Shown in pieces: positions 35,158 through 43,985 of a stretch of DNA of 55,338 bases (positions are counted from its first letter, which is position 1; every line of letters begins with the position of its first letter). Below the pieces are notes generated by a model that searched no databases, had not been told where the DNA came from, and was given only the letters and a program-made list of their open reading frames with translations. Origin of the DNA: Candidatus Cloacimonetes bacterium HGW-Cloacimonetes-3 (GTDB lineage: Bacteria; Cloacimonadota; Cloacimonadia; Cloacimonadales; Cloacimonadaceae); assembly GCA_002840645.1 (NCBI GenBank), contig PHBO01000013.1:1-55338 (forward strand), in the 5' to 3' direction. The position numbers and the translations under genes were made by a program.

Positions 35158-36852
35158 TTACACAGCAGCATATTTGCTTTTCAGGGCTTCGATATTCACT
35201 TCATCTATAAATTCGGGTTGCATAAACCGGTGGGCATATTCAAGATATAGCCCGGAATCCATAAAGTAATCCACTAAGTCCTTATCCAAATGCCCGATTT
35301 TGACCATGGTAGCCATTATATCCAGCGATTCGGAAAGGGACTTAGGCTTTTTATAGGGTCTATCCGCTGCTGTTAAAGCCTCGAAGATATCTGCCACAGC
35401 GATAATGCGGGATTGCAAGGGCAATTGCTCTGCATTTAAGCCACGAGGATAACCCTTGCCATTAAGGGCTTCGTGATGTGTTGAAGCATAGAAGGCAACG
35501 TTCTTGAACTTCTTGGGGAAAGTAAGCTGAGACAGCATTTCAAGGGTAATGGATACATGGTCCTTCATTACCTGATATTCTTCCCCTGTGAAAGTGCCTC
35601 TGCCTTTAATCATTAGGTTCTTCTTTTCATTGTCTGTAAACAGGAAGAAGCGTAGCCCATCATGCTCAAAATCGATATTGCATAGCTTTTCAATCCTGTT
35701 GAGGTCTTCTTCTGCAACGAATTCCTCCCCAAAGTTCAGTTTGGTAACAAAAACTATGGCTTCGGCAATGAAGCTAAACACACTACCTGGCTCGATTTCA
35801 GCATCGATATGTTCCTTTATATATGCTGCAAATTCCACATCGTTCATTTGAGTTTGAAGCAGCTTCAGCAATAGTTCAAGTTTCTCGAAACGGAGCTGAA
35901 CCATCTCGATTCTATCGAAGATAGTTTCCAGCTTTGTGCTTTTATCCATTACGTATTCGGGAGTTACTATTTTACCCACGTCGTGCATCCACCCTGCCAT
36001 TGATAGTTCTTTCAGCTCGTTTTCATTAAAACGGCGTCCACCGAAATAATGCTCATCAGCCTGGTTTATCTTATCTGCAAAAAGCTCAGTAAGGGTTGCC
36101 ACACGGGAGATGTGAGCTCCTGAATATTTGGACTTGCGCTCGATTGCTGTGGCAATAGAGCGGACAAACTGGTTTAGCAGTGTCTCCAAACTCTGGATTA
36201 GTTTGCGGTTGGAAAGTGCAATCGCTGCCTGTGAGGCAAGTGAGGATAGCATTGTTTTGTGTTCATCTGTGAAGGAAACAATGTTCTTGTCCGCATCCAT
36301 GGCATTTATGAACTGGATAACGCCTAAAACCTCATCTTCATGATTCTTAAGCGGTATTGTAAGCATGGATTTGCAGCGGTAATTACTCTTGGTGTCAAAG
36401 TCTATAGTTCCGCATATATTATAGTCTTTTGTTTCATATACATCATCGAAGCTTAAGCTGCTTTTCTTATGATAAACACTGGTTACTATGTAGCTTAGGC
36501 TTGGTTCACCTTCCGGTGTATACAGAGGTATACTTTTTGCCCAGGTGATGGGGTTTCTGCTGCCACCCTGGCGAAGGTTTAGAGTGGCATTATACACAAT
36601 CTCAAATTCCAGAAACAAGCCATCTTCACTTACCTTGTATATTGTGGCAGCATCAGCGAGTGTAAACTCTATTCCTTCTTCCAGAATCATATCGAATATT
36701 TTATCCAGATCAGTTTCAGAAGAAAGGGATTCGCCAATGCGCGTAAGGCGCTTAATATGTAACAATTGCTCTTCAGCTAAATGTGTGATGTTTTGTACTA
36801 CGTTGTTTAGCATCTTGTTAACGTTTTGGTTAGGACTAAAATCGTATTTCAT
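35158..36852 (-). CDS. GAF / HD-GYP phosphodiesterase
   Basis: This 564-residue protein probably hydrolyses cyclic di-GMP or a related dinucleotide. A GAF domain spans about residues 40-215 (SETDLDKIFDMILEEGIEF near its start, MLTIPLKNHEDEVLGVIQFIN inside). The HD-GYP domain follows: AIERKSKYSGAHISRV, then WMHDVGKIVTPEYVMDKST (HD pair about 292), and HHEALNGKGYPRGLNAEQLP (GYP motif about 458). RIIAVADIFEALTAADRPYK completes the family signature. Between HD and GYP motifs lies an extra ~100 residues (TIFDRIEMVQLRFEKLELLL onward), a rarer variant. No signal peptide or membrane helix: cytoplasmic. The start has AGGAG; it follows trmB by 14 bases. Confidence 0.88.
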   Translation of the reverse strand: MKYDFSPNQNVNKMLNNVVQNITHLAEEQLLHIKRLTRIGESLSSETDLDKIFDMILEEGIEFTLADAATIYKVSEDGLFLEFEIVYNATLNLRQGGSRNPITWAKSIPLYTPEGEPSLSYIVTSVYHKKSSLSFDDVYETKDYNICGTIDFDTKSNYRCKSMLTIPLKNHEDEVLGVIQFINAMDADKNIVSFTDEHKTMLSSLASQAAIALSNRKLIQSLETLLNQFVRSIATAIERKSKYSGAHISRVATLTELFADKINQADEHYFGGRRFNENELKELSMAGWMHDVGKIVTPEYVMDKSTKLETIFDRIEMVQLRFEKLELLLKLLQTQMNDVEFAAYIKEHIDAEIEPGSVFSFIAEAIVFVTKLNFGEEFVAEEDLNRIEKLCNIDFEHDGLRFFLFTDNEKKNLMIKGRGTFTGEEYQVMKDHVSITLEMLSQLTFPKKFKNVAFYASTHHEALNGKGYPRGLNAEQLPLQSRIIAVADIFEALTAADRPYKKPKSLSESLDIMATMVKIGHLDKDLVDYFMDSGLYLEYAHRFMQPEFIDEVNIEALKSKYAAV

Positions 36853-36866
36853 ATACTACAAAGCTC

Positions 36867-37493
36867 CTATATGCGTTTAAATAGCATGAAGTGAGGATCG
36901 AAGCCCTGTCGGCGTTGTTCGGCTTCAAACCAGGTTGTGATATGATCTTCAAATGTGGATTGCATACGCAGGGGATCATCATAAACAGAAATATAGCAAG
37001 GATTTGCAAGAAACTCTTCCAAAATCCATGAAGCATATTCTGCATGATCTGTGGATACCTGTACCTGAGCTTCAGGTTTAAGGATGTGAGCAAGTGCATC
37101 CAGGAAATCTTCCTGAATCAATCTGCGACGGTGGTGTTTTCGCTTAGGCCAGGGATCAGGGTGCTGAATGAACACGCCTGAAATGGATTCAGGGGCAAAG
37201 ACATCTTTGATTGAAGCATCCACAAACATGCGCATTAAGCGAACGTTTGGGTTCTTATCCGGGCTAAGCTTCTTCAAGATATTGTTTAGTCGTTTATGGG
37301 CTACTTCGATACCAAGGATATTGCTTTCGGGGTGTAAGATCGAATAAGCGGAGATAAACTCACCCTTACCGGAACCAATTTCCAGAAATAATGGCTGCTG
37401 AACAGGGAAAACAGAATTGCAATCTACTGTCAGGTAACAACCCTCAGAATTCTTACTTAAATGTAGCATGAAGTAATCATGGTCAGATATCAT
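36867..37493 (-). CDS. trmB: tRNA (guanine-N7-)-methyltransferase
   Basis: TrmB methylates G46 of tRNA using SAM. The Rossmann methyltransferase start LFLEIGSGKGEFISAY and GIEVAHKRLNNIL are followed by the TrmB signature PDPWPKRKHHRRRL and STDHAEYASWILEEF. I use ATG at 37493, whose codon overlaps the end of the upstream gene by 11 bases; the frame is open seven codons further, also inside that gene, with ATG codons there but worse spacing. The product is about 208 residues, normal for the family. It is second of four genes on the minus strand. Confidence 0.9.
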   Translation of the reverse strand: MISDHDYFMLHLSKNSEGCYLTVDCNSVFPVQQPLFLEIGSGKGEFISAYSILHPESNILGIEVAHKRLNNILKKLSPDKNPNVRLMRMFVDASIKDVFAPESISGVFIQHPDPWPKRKHHRRRLIQEDFLDALAHILKPEAQVQVSTDHAEYASWILEEFLANPCYISVYDDPLRMQSTFEDHITTWFEAEQRRQGFDPHFMLFKRI

Positions 37494-38112
37494 CTTCTTC
37501 TTCATCCTCTGCAATGCGTTGACGTTCCTTGCGTAGCTCTTCCACTTCTTTGCGGATAATCACGATGTCTGCAATTGATAAACCAAACCCTATGAAGATG
37601 AAAAGGAAAAATGCGCTCATGAAATTTGTAGCAAAACTGCTTTTAGTATATGAGCCACCAAGAAGTAAGTATAGTATCTGAAAGTAGAAAGTCTGCATAA
37701 GTGCTGCTATGGCTGCAAATGCTGCGGTACGAATGCGGATCATGAGTTTAGAAAAAAAAGTAAGCCCCATCGTTAATGCTATGGAGATGCAAAACGCCAG
37801 ATTCAGCCCATATACAAGGAACAAGCTGGACTTGATACCAAGAGTTCTGGACATCAAGATGCTATATACAAGAGGAAAAAACAATACCACAGCAGCAGTA
37901 ACGCTTTTTGGTAAGCTGCGCCAACTGAATGCAAGTGCTCCCACGAGCAAGCTAACCGCAAAAAAGAACTGTGACGGACTTATGCCCTTAGCTCCGGTTA
38001 AAGTCATAAAAGCTTCCAAACTACCTGAGGTTAGTAATCCACCCAGCATGGCAGCAAACACCGGCAATGCCAAAAGCAAGATATGCCTGGGCATTAACTT
38101 AAATCGTTCCAT
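37483..38112 (-). CDS. Unrecognised membrane protein, about six helices
   Basis: I do not recognise the family. The 209-residue protein has hydrophobic segments at about residues 10-28 (HILLLALPVFAAMLGGLL), 48-65, 72-90, 98-120, 128-152 and 163-183, so five or six membrane helices. It ends in a charged helix (IIRKEVEELRKERQRIAEDE) and acidic residues, probably cytoplasmic. It opens the operon with trmB, whose start overlaps its end. Function unknown; conserved position next to trmB could be tested. Confidence 0.65.
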   Translation of the reverse strand: MERFKLMPRHILLLALPVFAAMLGGLLTSGSLEAFMTLTGAKGISPSQFFFAVSLLVGALAFSWRSLPKSVTAAVVLFFPLVYSILMSRTLGIKSSLFLVYGLNLAFCISIALTMGLTFFSKLMIRIRTAAFAAIAALMQTFYFQILYLLLGGSYTKSSFATNFMSAFFLFIFIGFGLSIADIVIIRKEVEELRKERQRIAEDEEEDDI

Positions 38113-38146
38113 AAATATCCTTTACTGTATGTGGCTTAGATTTCTA

Positions 38147-38178
38147 TTGACGTCTATGCCATCAATACAAACTTATCT
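38147..38178 (+). promoter_or_regulatory. Candidate promoter elements for ftsY
   Basis: In the gap between divergent genes, plus-strand TTGACG (38147-38152) is followed by AACTTA after 17 bases or TTATCT after 20. Neither -10 is convincing. The ftsY start is about 110 bases further with AAGGAG near it, so a long leader would result. Confidence 0.2.
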
Positions 38179-38288
38179 CACATACTTGTTATGTCAATAA
38201 TAATCATCTTTGGCTATGTGAATTGCTGATTAAAGGTCAATGTGGAGCTTGATATTTCCTTGCTCCGCATGTAAAAGGAGAACACGAA

Positions 38289-39245
38289 TTGCTTAGTATC
38301 GTACGAAACTTAAGACAAAAGCTTAACAAAACAAAGAGCGGGTTCATGGGCAAGATTGCTGAAGCTGTAAGTCTGCGCGGCAAGGTTGACGAAGAACTGC
38401 TGGAAGAGATAGAAGAGATATTACTGAAAAGTGACACCGGCGTGGAAATGACTGATATTATTCTGGGACGCTTACGTGAGGAGATTAGAATTGAGCGTAT
38501 TACCGATGCAGAAATAGCACTTATATTCCTTACCGACATCATGCAAGATTTATTAGTGAGAGAAGACATGGATGCACCGGATTTCTTCGCTACACCGGAG
38601 CATAAACCGCACATAGTGGTGTTTGTAGGGGTAAACGGGACTGGTAAAACCACCACCATTGGCAAAGTTGCTTATAAATTTGCCCAACAGGGTAAGAAAG
38701 TGCTGATCATAGCCGGGGATACCTTTAGGGCTGCTGCCATAGAACAAATTGCTATCTGGGCTAATAGAGCGGATGTGGCGATTGTGCGTGCGCAGCCGGA
38801 CAGCGACCCCTCAGCAGTGATATATGATGGGATAAGCTCTGCCATTGCCAAGGGCTACGATATTGTGTTAATAGACACCGCCGGACGCCAACACACTAAA
38901 GAGAAGCTTATGAAAGAGCTTGGTAAGATAGACCGCACCATAAAGAAGCTAATCCCCGAAGCACCTCATGAAGCAATCTTAGTTGTGGATGCCACCACCG
39001 GACAAAACGCCATATCCCAGGCTCTAAACTTTGATAAATCAATCCACCTTACTGGCTTAGCACTCACTAAATATGACGGCACTGCTAAAGGTGGGATTAT
39101 GTTTAATCTTCGGCATAATCTAAAGCTCCCTGTGAAGCTACTGGGAGTAGGCGAAGGAATAGACGATCTGATGCGCTTCCGTATAGTAGATTTTGTTAAA
39201 GCCTTTTTTTACAAAGACCAAGATACCGATGAGGAGAACTCATGA
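38289..39245 (+). CDS. ftsY: Signal recognition particle receptor FtsY
   Basis: FtsY docks SRP-ribosome complexes at the membrane. The 318-residue protein has a short helical N domain (LRQKLNKTKSGFMGKIAEAV, DEELLEEIEEILLKSDTGVE) and no long acidic A domain. The G domain carries GVNGTGKTTTIGKVAYKF (about residues 113-130), DTFRAAAIEQIAIWA, DTAGRQHTKEKLMKELGKI (about 197) and TKYDGTAKGG (about 260), with GVGEGIDDL at the end. The start is TTG at 38289, supported by AAGGAG eight bases upstream; no ATG lies nearer than codon 20. It overlaps the next gene by four bases. Confidence 0.95.
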   Translation: MLSIVRNLRQKLNKTKSGFMGKIAEAVSLRGKVDEELLEEIEEILLKSDTGVEMTDIILGRLREEIRIERITDAEIALIFLTDIMQDLLVREDMDAPDFFATPEHKPHIVVFVGVNGTGKTTTIGKVAYKFAQQGKKVLIIAGDTFRAAAIEQIAIWANRADVAIVRAQPDSDPSAVIYDGISSAIAKGYDIVLIDTAGRQHTKEKLMKELGKIDRTIKKLIPEAPHEAILVVDATTGQNAISQALNFDKSIHLTGLALTKYDGTAKGGIMFNLRHNLKLPVKLLGVGEGIDDLMRFRIVDFVKAFFYKDQDTDEENS

Positions 39246-39481
39246 AAAACACTATCTTGAAGTTTATAAACCCGATTCTTGCAATTATGTTTGTGCTTAC
39301 ATTCGTATTTGTTGCCCTTTACAAGTTTGGTCCCTTAGCCTGGCGCGGTTCAGAATCCCTTGGAGAGTTACATGAATTCTCAGGAGCACTATTTGTATTT
39401 GTAGCATTGATTCATGTTTACTACAATTGGTCTTGGATTCGGCTAAACATCTTTGGCAAAAAAGCCAAACACAAATCCTGA
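39242..39481 (+). CDS. Small two-helix membrane protein (DUF4405-like)
   Basis: This 79-residue protein has two membrane helices: ILAIMFVLTFVFVALYKFG (about residues 12-30) and GALFVFVALIHVYYNWSWI (about 48-66). Histidines in LHEFSG (about 44) and LIHVYYNW (about 58) match the pattern of DUF4405 and small cytochrome b-like proteins, where paired histidines may bind heme. It is joined to ftsY by a four-base overlap. Function is unknown; heme binding is inference. Confidence 0.7.
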   Translation: MKNTILKFINPILAIMFVLTFVFVALYKFGPLAWRGSESLGELHEFSGALFVFVALIHVYYNWSWIRLNIFGKKAKHKS

Positions 39482-39530
39482 AGCTGAGCAGACATCATAG
39501 CAAAGCGCAATGGCACAATAAAGGTTTAAG

Positions 39531-42500
39531 TTGATTTCGATACCGGTTACCAGAGCTATTGAACTTGCAGATCGGCTGTATGAGCTTAGCAGTTCTGACA
39601 CAAATGTTACAGACAGAATGCTGAAGCTTAGGCAAATATTGGAGCAACTATACAAAGGCATAACCGAAACTACCAAGATAAGTTTCAACGGCTTATTTGC
39701 CCGCATGCAGTATGCTAACGACAGCATTAATCTCAGCCATGACTTGCAATCCCAAAGTAACCAACTCCGCATATTATGTAACAAAATCGCCCACGATGAA
39801 GTAAGTGAAATATCCCCCCATACCTTTGATACTTCCATGCAAGTAATTGATAGCCTCCTGCGTTACTTCTGTCCGTCCTTTGAACACAAACAACTTGCAG
39901 AATATTTATCTTCCCGGAACATAAAGCCCTTCGTTCCCATGAAGGAAAGCCTAAAAACCAGCTTTCTCTGCGTAGTGGAATCCTGGGATGTGAACAAAGA
40001 CGAGAGGGGAGAGGTTTCCCTGGCAATAAACGCTATCCTTGAAGATGGCACAAGCTGCCATATCCTGTTAGTGAACGATTCCAAGCAAGCAGGGCATGAT
40101 GGACGCATATACACTCAGCTGAATAAATCTATTTGGAAATACGCTTGTTTACACTGCCACGAGTTATCTTCAGTATCGGGAAGGGAAGGATTTTACCAAT
40201 CCAATCCCCATACAATAGTTGTGTTAGAGCCGGATTTTCTTGTGGATGCCTCTGCCATTGCGGAGTGTTTTGATAACAGCATTGGCAATCCTGCATACTT
40301 TATCCTGAACCGACTGTTCAGCGAATCCTCCACCGAAGCTATGCTACAAGGTTTGGTAGTAAACAGCATCCTTGATGAACTTGTTTTCACTCCCAAGGAG
40401 GATTACCTTGAGCTTTTTAAACATAGTCTGGCAAGCATGCCCATTGCTTTTGTGTCTCTTGGCAAGGATACAGCCAAACGCATTTATGATAAAGTCCTCT
40501 CGGAGCACCTACCCCAGCTACAAAGCTATCTTAGCACTATAGAGGATGAGGAAATCCTGCTTGAGCCTTCTTATATATGTCCAGAATATGGTTTGCAGGG
40601 ACGCCTTGATATGCTAAGGAAGAAGGACGACAAATATAGTATTGTAGAATTGAAAAGCGGTAAATCCCCCCATATCGATGTATGGAAAGGGCATCATATG
40701 CAGACGATTGCATATAACATGATTATCCGCAGTGTATATAGAGCCGATAGGATCAGCAGTTCTTCCATCCTGTATTCCCAAAGCAAGGATAACCCCGTCC
40801 GTCATGTGGTAAATATAGCGATTTTGGAGCAGGATTTATTGATGTGCCGCAATCGCATTCTTGGCATAATGCACCTGCTAACCGAAGACCCCGGCACATT
40901 CTTTAAGTGGCTGAGGAAGAATATAGCTTTGCCTGCAAGCCAGCATATGCAAGCCAAGCTCTTGCGCTTCAATGCTCTGATAGACAGGCTAACAGATTAT
41001 GAATACGAGTGGCTGCTGGAGCAAGTTAAGCGCATCGTGCGCGAAATATGGTTCGTAAAAACAGGTGATAACGGCTCTCGAAGTGAAAGCAGCCTTGGAC
41101 ACAACGCCCTCTGGCAGCAGGGAGAACGTGAAAAGCAGGCTGCATACAAGATAATAGTGGGGCTGCAACCCATTTCATATAACAAGAAGCAGATCAGCTT
41201 CAGCATACCTCCTTCCGATGAGATTGCCGATTTTAGAGAAGGGGATATTGTTGTGCTATACCGTATGGATGCAAAGATATATAAGCAAGAGATGCTACGG
41301 GGCATCATAACACAACTGGATGAAACGCATCTGGAAATCAGCATTCGCGGTGGGCTAAGGAACAGCCGGCGTCTATCAAAGGATAGCAGCTGGGCTATTG
41401 AACATGATACCCTGGAAACCTCACTTTATTCTCCTTTGGCTTCGCTTACTAATTTCCTTTCCTCAGACACCAGAACCCGTAATCTTATGCTCGGTATCAG
41501 TATTCCCGAAACTGATGAAAACACTCACGGGGATAACGAGCACACTCTGGAGACTATCCTAAAAAGGATGCATGCTGCAAAAGAAATCTACATCGTGCAG
41601 GGTCCTCCGGGAACAGGGAAAACCTCAGGACTGCTGGGAACATACGTTAAGCAAGTGTACGAGCAAAGCCAAAAGTGCATATTTATCCTCAGCTTCACCA
41701 ATCGGGCAGTTGATGAGATTTGTATGTGCTTGCTAAGGAATAACATTCCCTTTTTGCGCATGGGCAATTCTTCCGTAATCCACGAACAACTGCTCAGCAC
41801 TCAAATTGAGGGCAAGAGATTTGAAGAAATGGAAAAGGTAGTGCGGGACAACCGTATCTGGATTTCCACGGTGCAAAGCGCAAATGCCTGGTATCAGGAT
41901 ATGCTGCGGATTGTGAAAATCGATGAAGTGATTATCGATGAGGCTTCCCAAATCATTGAAAACAGCATTCTGGGATTGGTGGCAAAAGCCCCTAAAACCA
42001 TCATGATTGGCGACCAGAACCAGCTTCCTCCCATCAGCGTGCAGAGTTCCTTGCCTTATGTCTTTACGCATCCTGAATTACAAAACCTTCATTACAGCAG
42101 TTATCACCAATCCCTGATGGAAAGGCTGCATAATATCTATCATGCTCGTAAATGTGAAGGAAGCATTGCTATGCTGAGAAAGCACTTCCGCATGCACGAC
42201 AATATAGCGGGATTAATAGGTCATTATTATCACGACCAACTTATATCTGCAACTGCTAAGCAAAAGGAAGCTTTTCCTGCGAACAAGTCACTTCCCGATT
42301 TCCTAAACTACCACAGCGTGTGGATATCCACTCCTGCCGGCAAAACCTCCCATTTTGACCAATTACAAGTGGAGCTTATAGTCCTTATCATCCAAAAGCT
42401 TATCCAAGCCAAAGCAGTGGATAATGCCAGCCGTGAAATTGGCATAGTTGCTCCCTTCCGGGCTATGATCCATGCCTTGCGTAAGGCGATATTGCCCATT

Positions 42501-42806
42501 GAAGCTGCGATCACAATTGATACCGTGGAACGATTTCAAGGCTCGGAACGTGAAAACATAATCTTGTGCCTGCCCCTGAAGGGTGAAAGTGATCTCAGGC
42601 TTATAGAGTCCGTTTCTGATGATGGCTTTATTGACCGCAAGCTGAATGTTGCCCTGAGCCGTGCGCAACAGCGTATTATTGTAATTGGCAATCCTGATAT
42701 CTGCCGTAAATCTATTCATTACCATCATCTTATAGAGCTTATTGCTGTGCAGGGCATGATAATTGATGCTGCTGACGCAATAGCACACCTGCAACCATAT
42801 AATTAA
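39531..42806 (+). CDS. Dna2-like PD-(D/E)XK nuclease fused to SF1 helicase, with HEPN-like N-terminus
   Basis: This 1091-residue protein has three parts. Residues ~1-115 are helical with LRILCNKIAHDE (~79-90), resembling the arginine-asparagine-histidine signature of HEPN/DUF4145 domains. Residues ~345-420 form a RecB/Dna2-type nuclease: GRLDML (~356), VELKSGK (~373) and a downstream HHMQTIAY. A UPF1/Dna2-type SF1 helicase follows: Walker A QGPPGTGKTS (~690), IIDEASQI (~801), GDQNQLPPIS (~827), LRKHFRMHD, TVERFQGSERENI (~997), NVALSRAQQR (~1040). Only scattered cysteines flank the nuclease, so the Fe-S cluster of eukaryotic Dna2 seems absent. The start is TTG with AAGG nearby; no better one exists. 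It may act in DNA repair or defence. Confidence 0.85.
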   Translation: MISIPVTRAIELADRLYELSSSDTNVTDRMLKLRQILEQLYKGITETTKISFNGLFARMQYANDSINLSHDLQSQSNQLRILCNKIAHDEVSEISPHTFDTSMQVIDSLLRYFCPSFEHKQLAEYLSSRNIKPFVPMKESLKTSFLCVVESWDVNKDERGEVSLAINAILEDGTSCHILLVNDSKQAGHDGRIYTQLNKSIWKYACLHCHELSSVSGREGFYQSNPHTIVVLEPDFLVDASAIAECFDNSIGNPAYFILNRLFSESSTEAMLQGLVVNSILDELVFTPKEDYLELFKHSLASMPIAFVSLGKDTAKRIYDKVLSEHLPQLQSYLSTIEDEEILLEPSYICPEYGLQGRLDMLRKKDDKYSIVELKSGKSPHIDVWKGHHMQTIAYNMIIRSVYRADRISSSSILYSQSKDNPVRHVVNIAILEQDLLMCRNRILGIMHLLTEDPGTFFKWLRKNIALPASQHMQAKLLRFNALIDRLTDYEYEWLLEQVKRIVREIWFVKTGDNGSRSESSLGHNALWQQGEREKQAAYKIIVGLQPISYNKKQISFSIPPSDEIADFREGDIVVLYRMDAKIYKQEMLRGIITQLDETHLEISIRGGLRNSRRLSKDSSWAIEHDTLETSLYSPLASLTNFLSSDTRTRNLMLGISIPETDENTHGDNEHTLETILKRMHAAKEIYIVQGPPGTGKTSGLLGTYVKQVYEQSQKCIFILSFTNRAVDEICMCLLRNNIPFLRMGNSSVIHEQLLSTQIEGKRFEEMEKVVRDNRIWISTVQSANAWYQDMLRIVKIDEVIIDEASQIIENSILGLVAKAPKTIMIGDQNQLPPISVQSSLPYVFTHPELQNLHYSSYHQSLMERLHNIYHARKCEGSIAMLRKHFRMHDNIAGLIGHYYHDQLISATAKQKEAFPANKSLPDFLNYHSVWISTPAGKTSHFDQLQVELIVLIIQKLIQAKAVDNASREIGIVAPFRAMIHALRKAILPIEAAITIDTVERFQGSERENIILCLPLKGESDLRLIESVSDDGFIDRKLNVALSRAQQRIIVIGNPDICRKSIHYHHLIELIAVQGMIIDAADAIAHLQPYN

Positions 42807-42820
42807 TCAAGGAGACTACC

Positions 42821-43129
42821 ATGGCTAACCAACAACCGCAACAAAATCAGATTCAGATTAAAATCGACGAGAAAGTAGGCGAGGGAACTTATGCCAATTT
42901 CTTCGTGATCACGAACTCCCCTTCCGAATTTATCGTAGATTGTGGGCGCATTCTTCCCGGTATTCCCGATGCCAGAATCTACACCAGAGTGCTGATGACC
43001 CCATCTCACGCCAAGCAGCTCATGCAATTGCTGGAAAAAAACATAGAAACCTACGAAAGCCAATTTGGGGAAATTAAAGTACAGGGTCAAAACGAGAACA
43101 AGCCCATCGGTTTCAAATCTGATAAGTAA
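42821..43129 (+). CDS. DUF3467 domain protein
   Basis: This 102-residue protein matches DUF3467: IQIKIDEKVGEGTYANFFVI, SPSEFIVDCGRILPGIPDAR, VLMTPSHAKQLMQLLEKNI, followed by a short strand and a polar tail. The family is small, cytoplasmic and of unknown function. It starts with a strong AAGGAG and lies 14 bases after the helicase-nuclease stop; co-transcription is likely. Also adjacent is a ferredoxin-nitroreductase. Confidence 0.85.
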   Translation: MANQQPQQNQIQIKIDEKVGEGTYANFFVITNSPSEFIVDCGRILPGIPDARIYTRVLMTPSHAKQLMQLLEKNIETYESQFGEIKVQGQNENKPIGFKSDK

Positions 43130-43162
43130 ACGCTTTCAGACAGCACCCAAGGAGATATAATC

Positions 43163-43985
43163 ATGCCGAAAATAATCGTTAATGAAGCTCTGTGCAATAA
43201 GTGCACCTTATGCTGCAAGCTATGCTTAATGGGCATTATCGAAGAAGTGAGGGAAGATAAATATCCCATCATATCCCCGGAAAAAAGAGGGCTATTGCAT
43301 GATGTGCGGGCATTGTGAAGCATTTTGTCCCCAACAAGCCTTAGTCCTTGATTTCAATATAAATAGCAAGATTGATTGCTCTGCAAGCACAGACCCAATA
43401 GAGCCACAAAGACTTGCCTTGTATATGAAGAATCGCCGTTCCATCCGCCACTTCACTAAACAAACAGTTAGCAGGGAAGTGATTATGGATTTACTGGAAA
43501 CAGTAAGCTATGCACCTTCCGGCGGTAACTCCCAAACTGTCACCTGGCTTGTTGTGCATGATCCCCTGGAAGTTAAGAAAATAGCCGGGCTTACAGTGGA
43601 TTGGATGCGTACTTTAGTTGGCACTCCCCATCCTCTTGGTCCCTATGTGAACAGAATTATCGCAGCTTGGGACAAGGGAATAGATCCAATTTGCCATAAT
43701 GCTCCGCATCTTGTATTCGCCTTGCTGCCCAAGAGTGATTTCGTAGATGATCGTACGGATGGGATAATCGCCCTTACACACTTTGATCTGCTTGCACCGG
43801 CTTATGGCATTGGTGCTTGCTGGGCTGGTTTTATTAGATTTGCTACAGATAGTTACAAGCCGCTGCAGGATGCAATATCATTGCCCGAGAACAAAAAAGT
43901 GGCTTATGCATTATTCTTTGGATACCCATCCATTCTGCCGACAGCAATTCCAAGGAGGAAATTGATAACAGTTTCCTGGCAATAA
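43163..43985 (+). pseudogene. Ferredoxin-nitroreductase, interrupted by a frameshift
   Basis: The gene encodes two 4Fe-4S clusters and an FMN nitroreductase domain. Frame one starts at ATG 43163 (AAGGAG upstream) and gives MPKIIVNEALCNKCTLCCKLC, then stops at 43316-43318. The second cluster (CMMCGHCEAFC) and the nitroreductase domain (RRSIRHFTKQTV, YAPSGGNSQTVTW) continue in the next frame to 43985. Removing one A from the A6 run at 43281-43286 gives a continuous PEKEGYCMMCGHCEAFC, as expected for the family. Either the gene is broken or the base is a homopolymer error; programmed frameshifting is less likely. The second frame has ATG codons near 43299, but translation from there would lose the first cluster. 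Confidence 0.85.

Noticed and set aside
39443-39838. 131-codon minus-strand frame over the start of the nuclease-helicase
   Set aside because: Antisense to the N-terminal domain, with no family or ribosome site; shadow.
42363-42794. 143-codon minus-strand frame at the end of the helicase gene
   Set aside because: It covers helicase motifs V and VI of the plus-strand gene, so it is a shadow frame.
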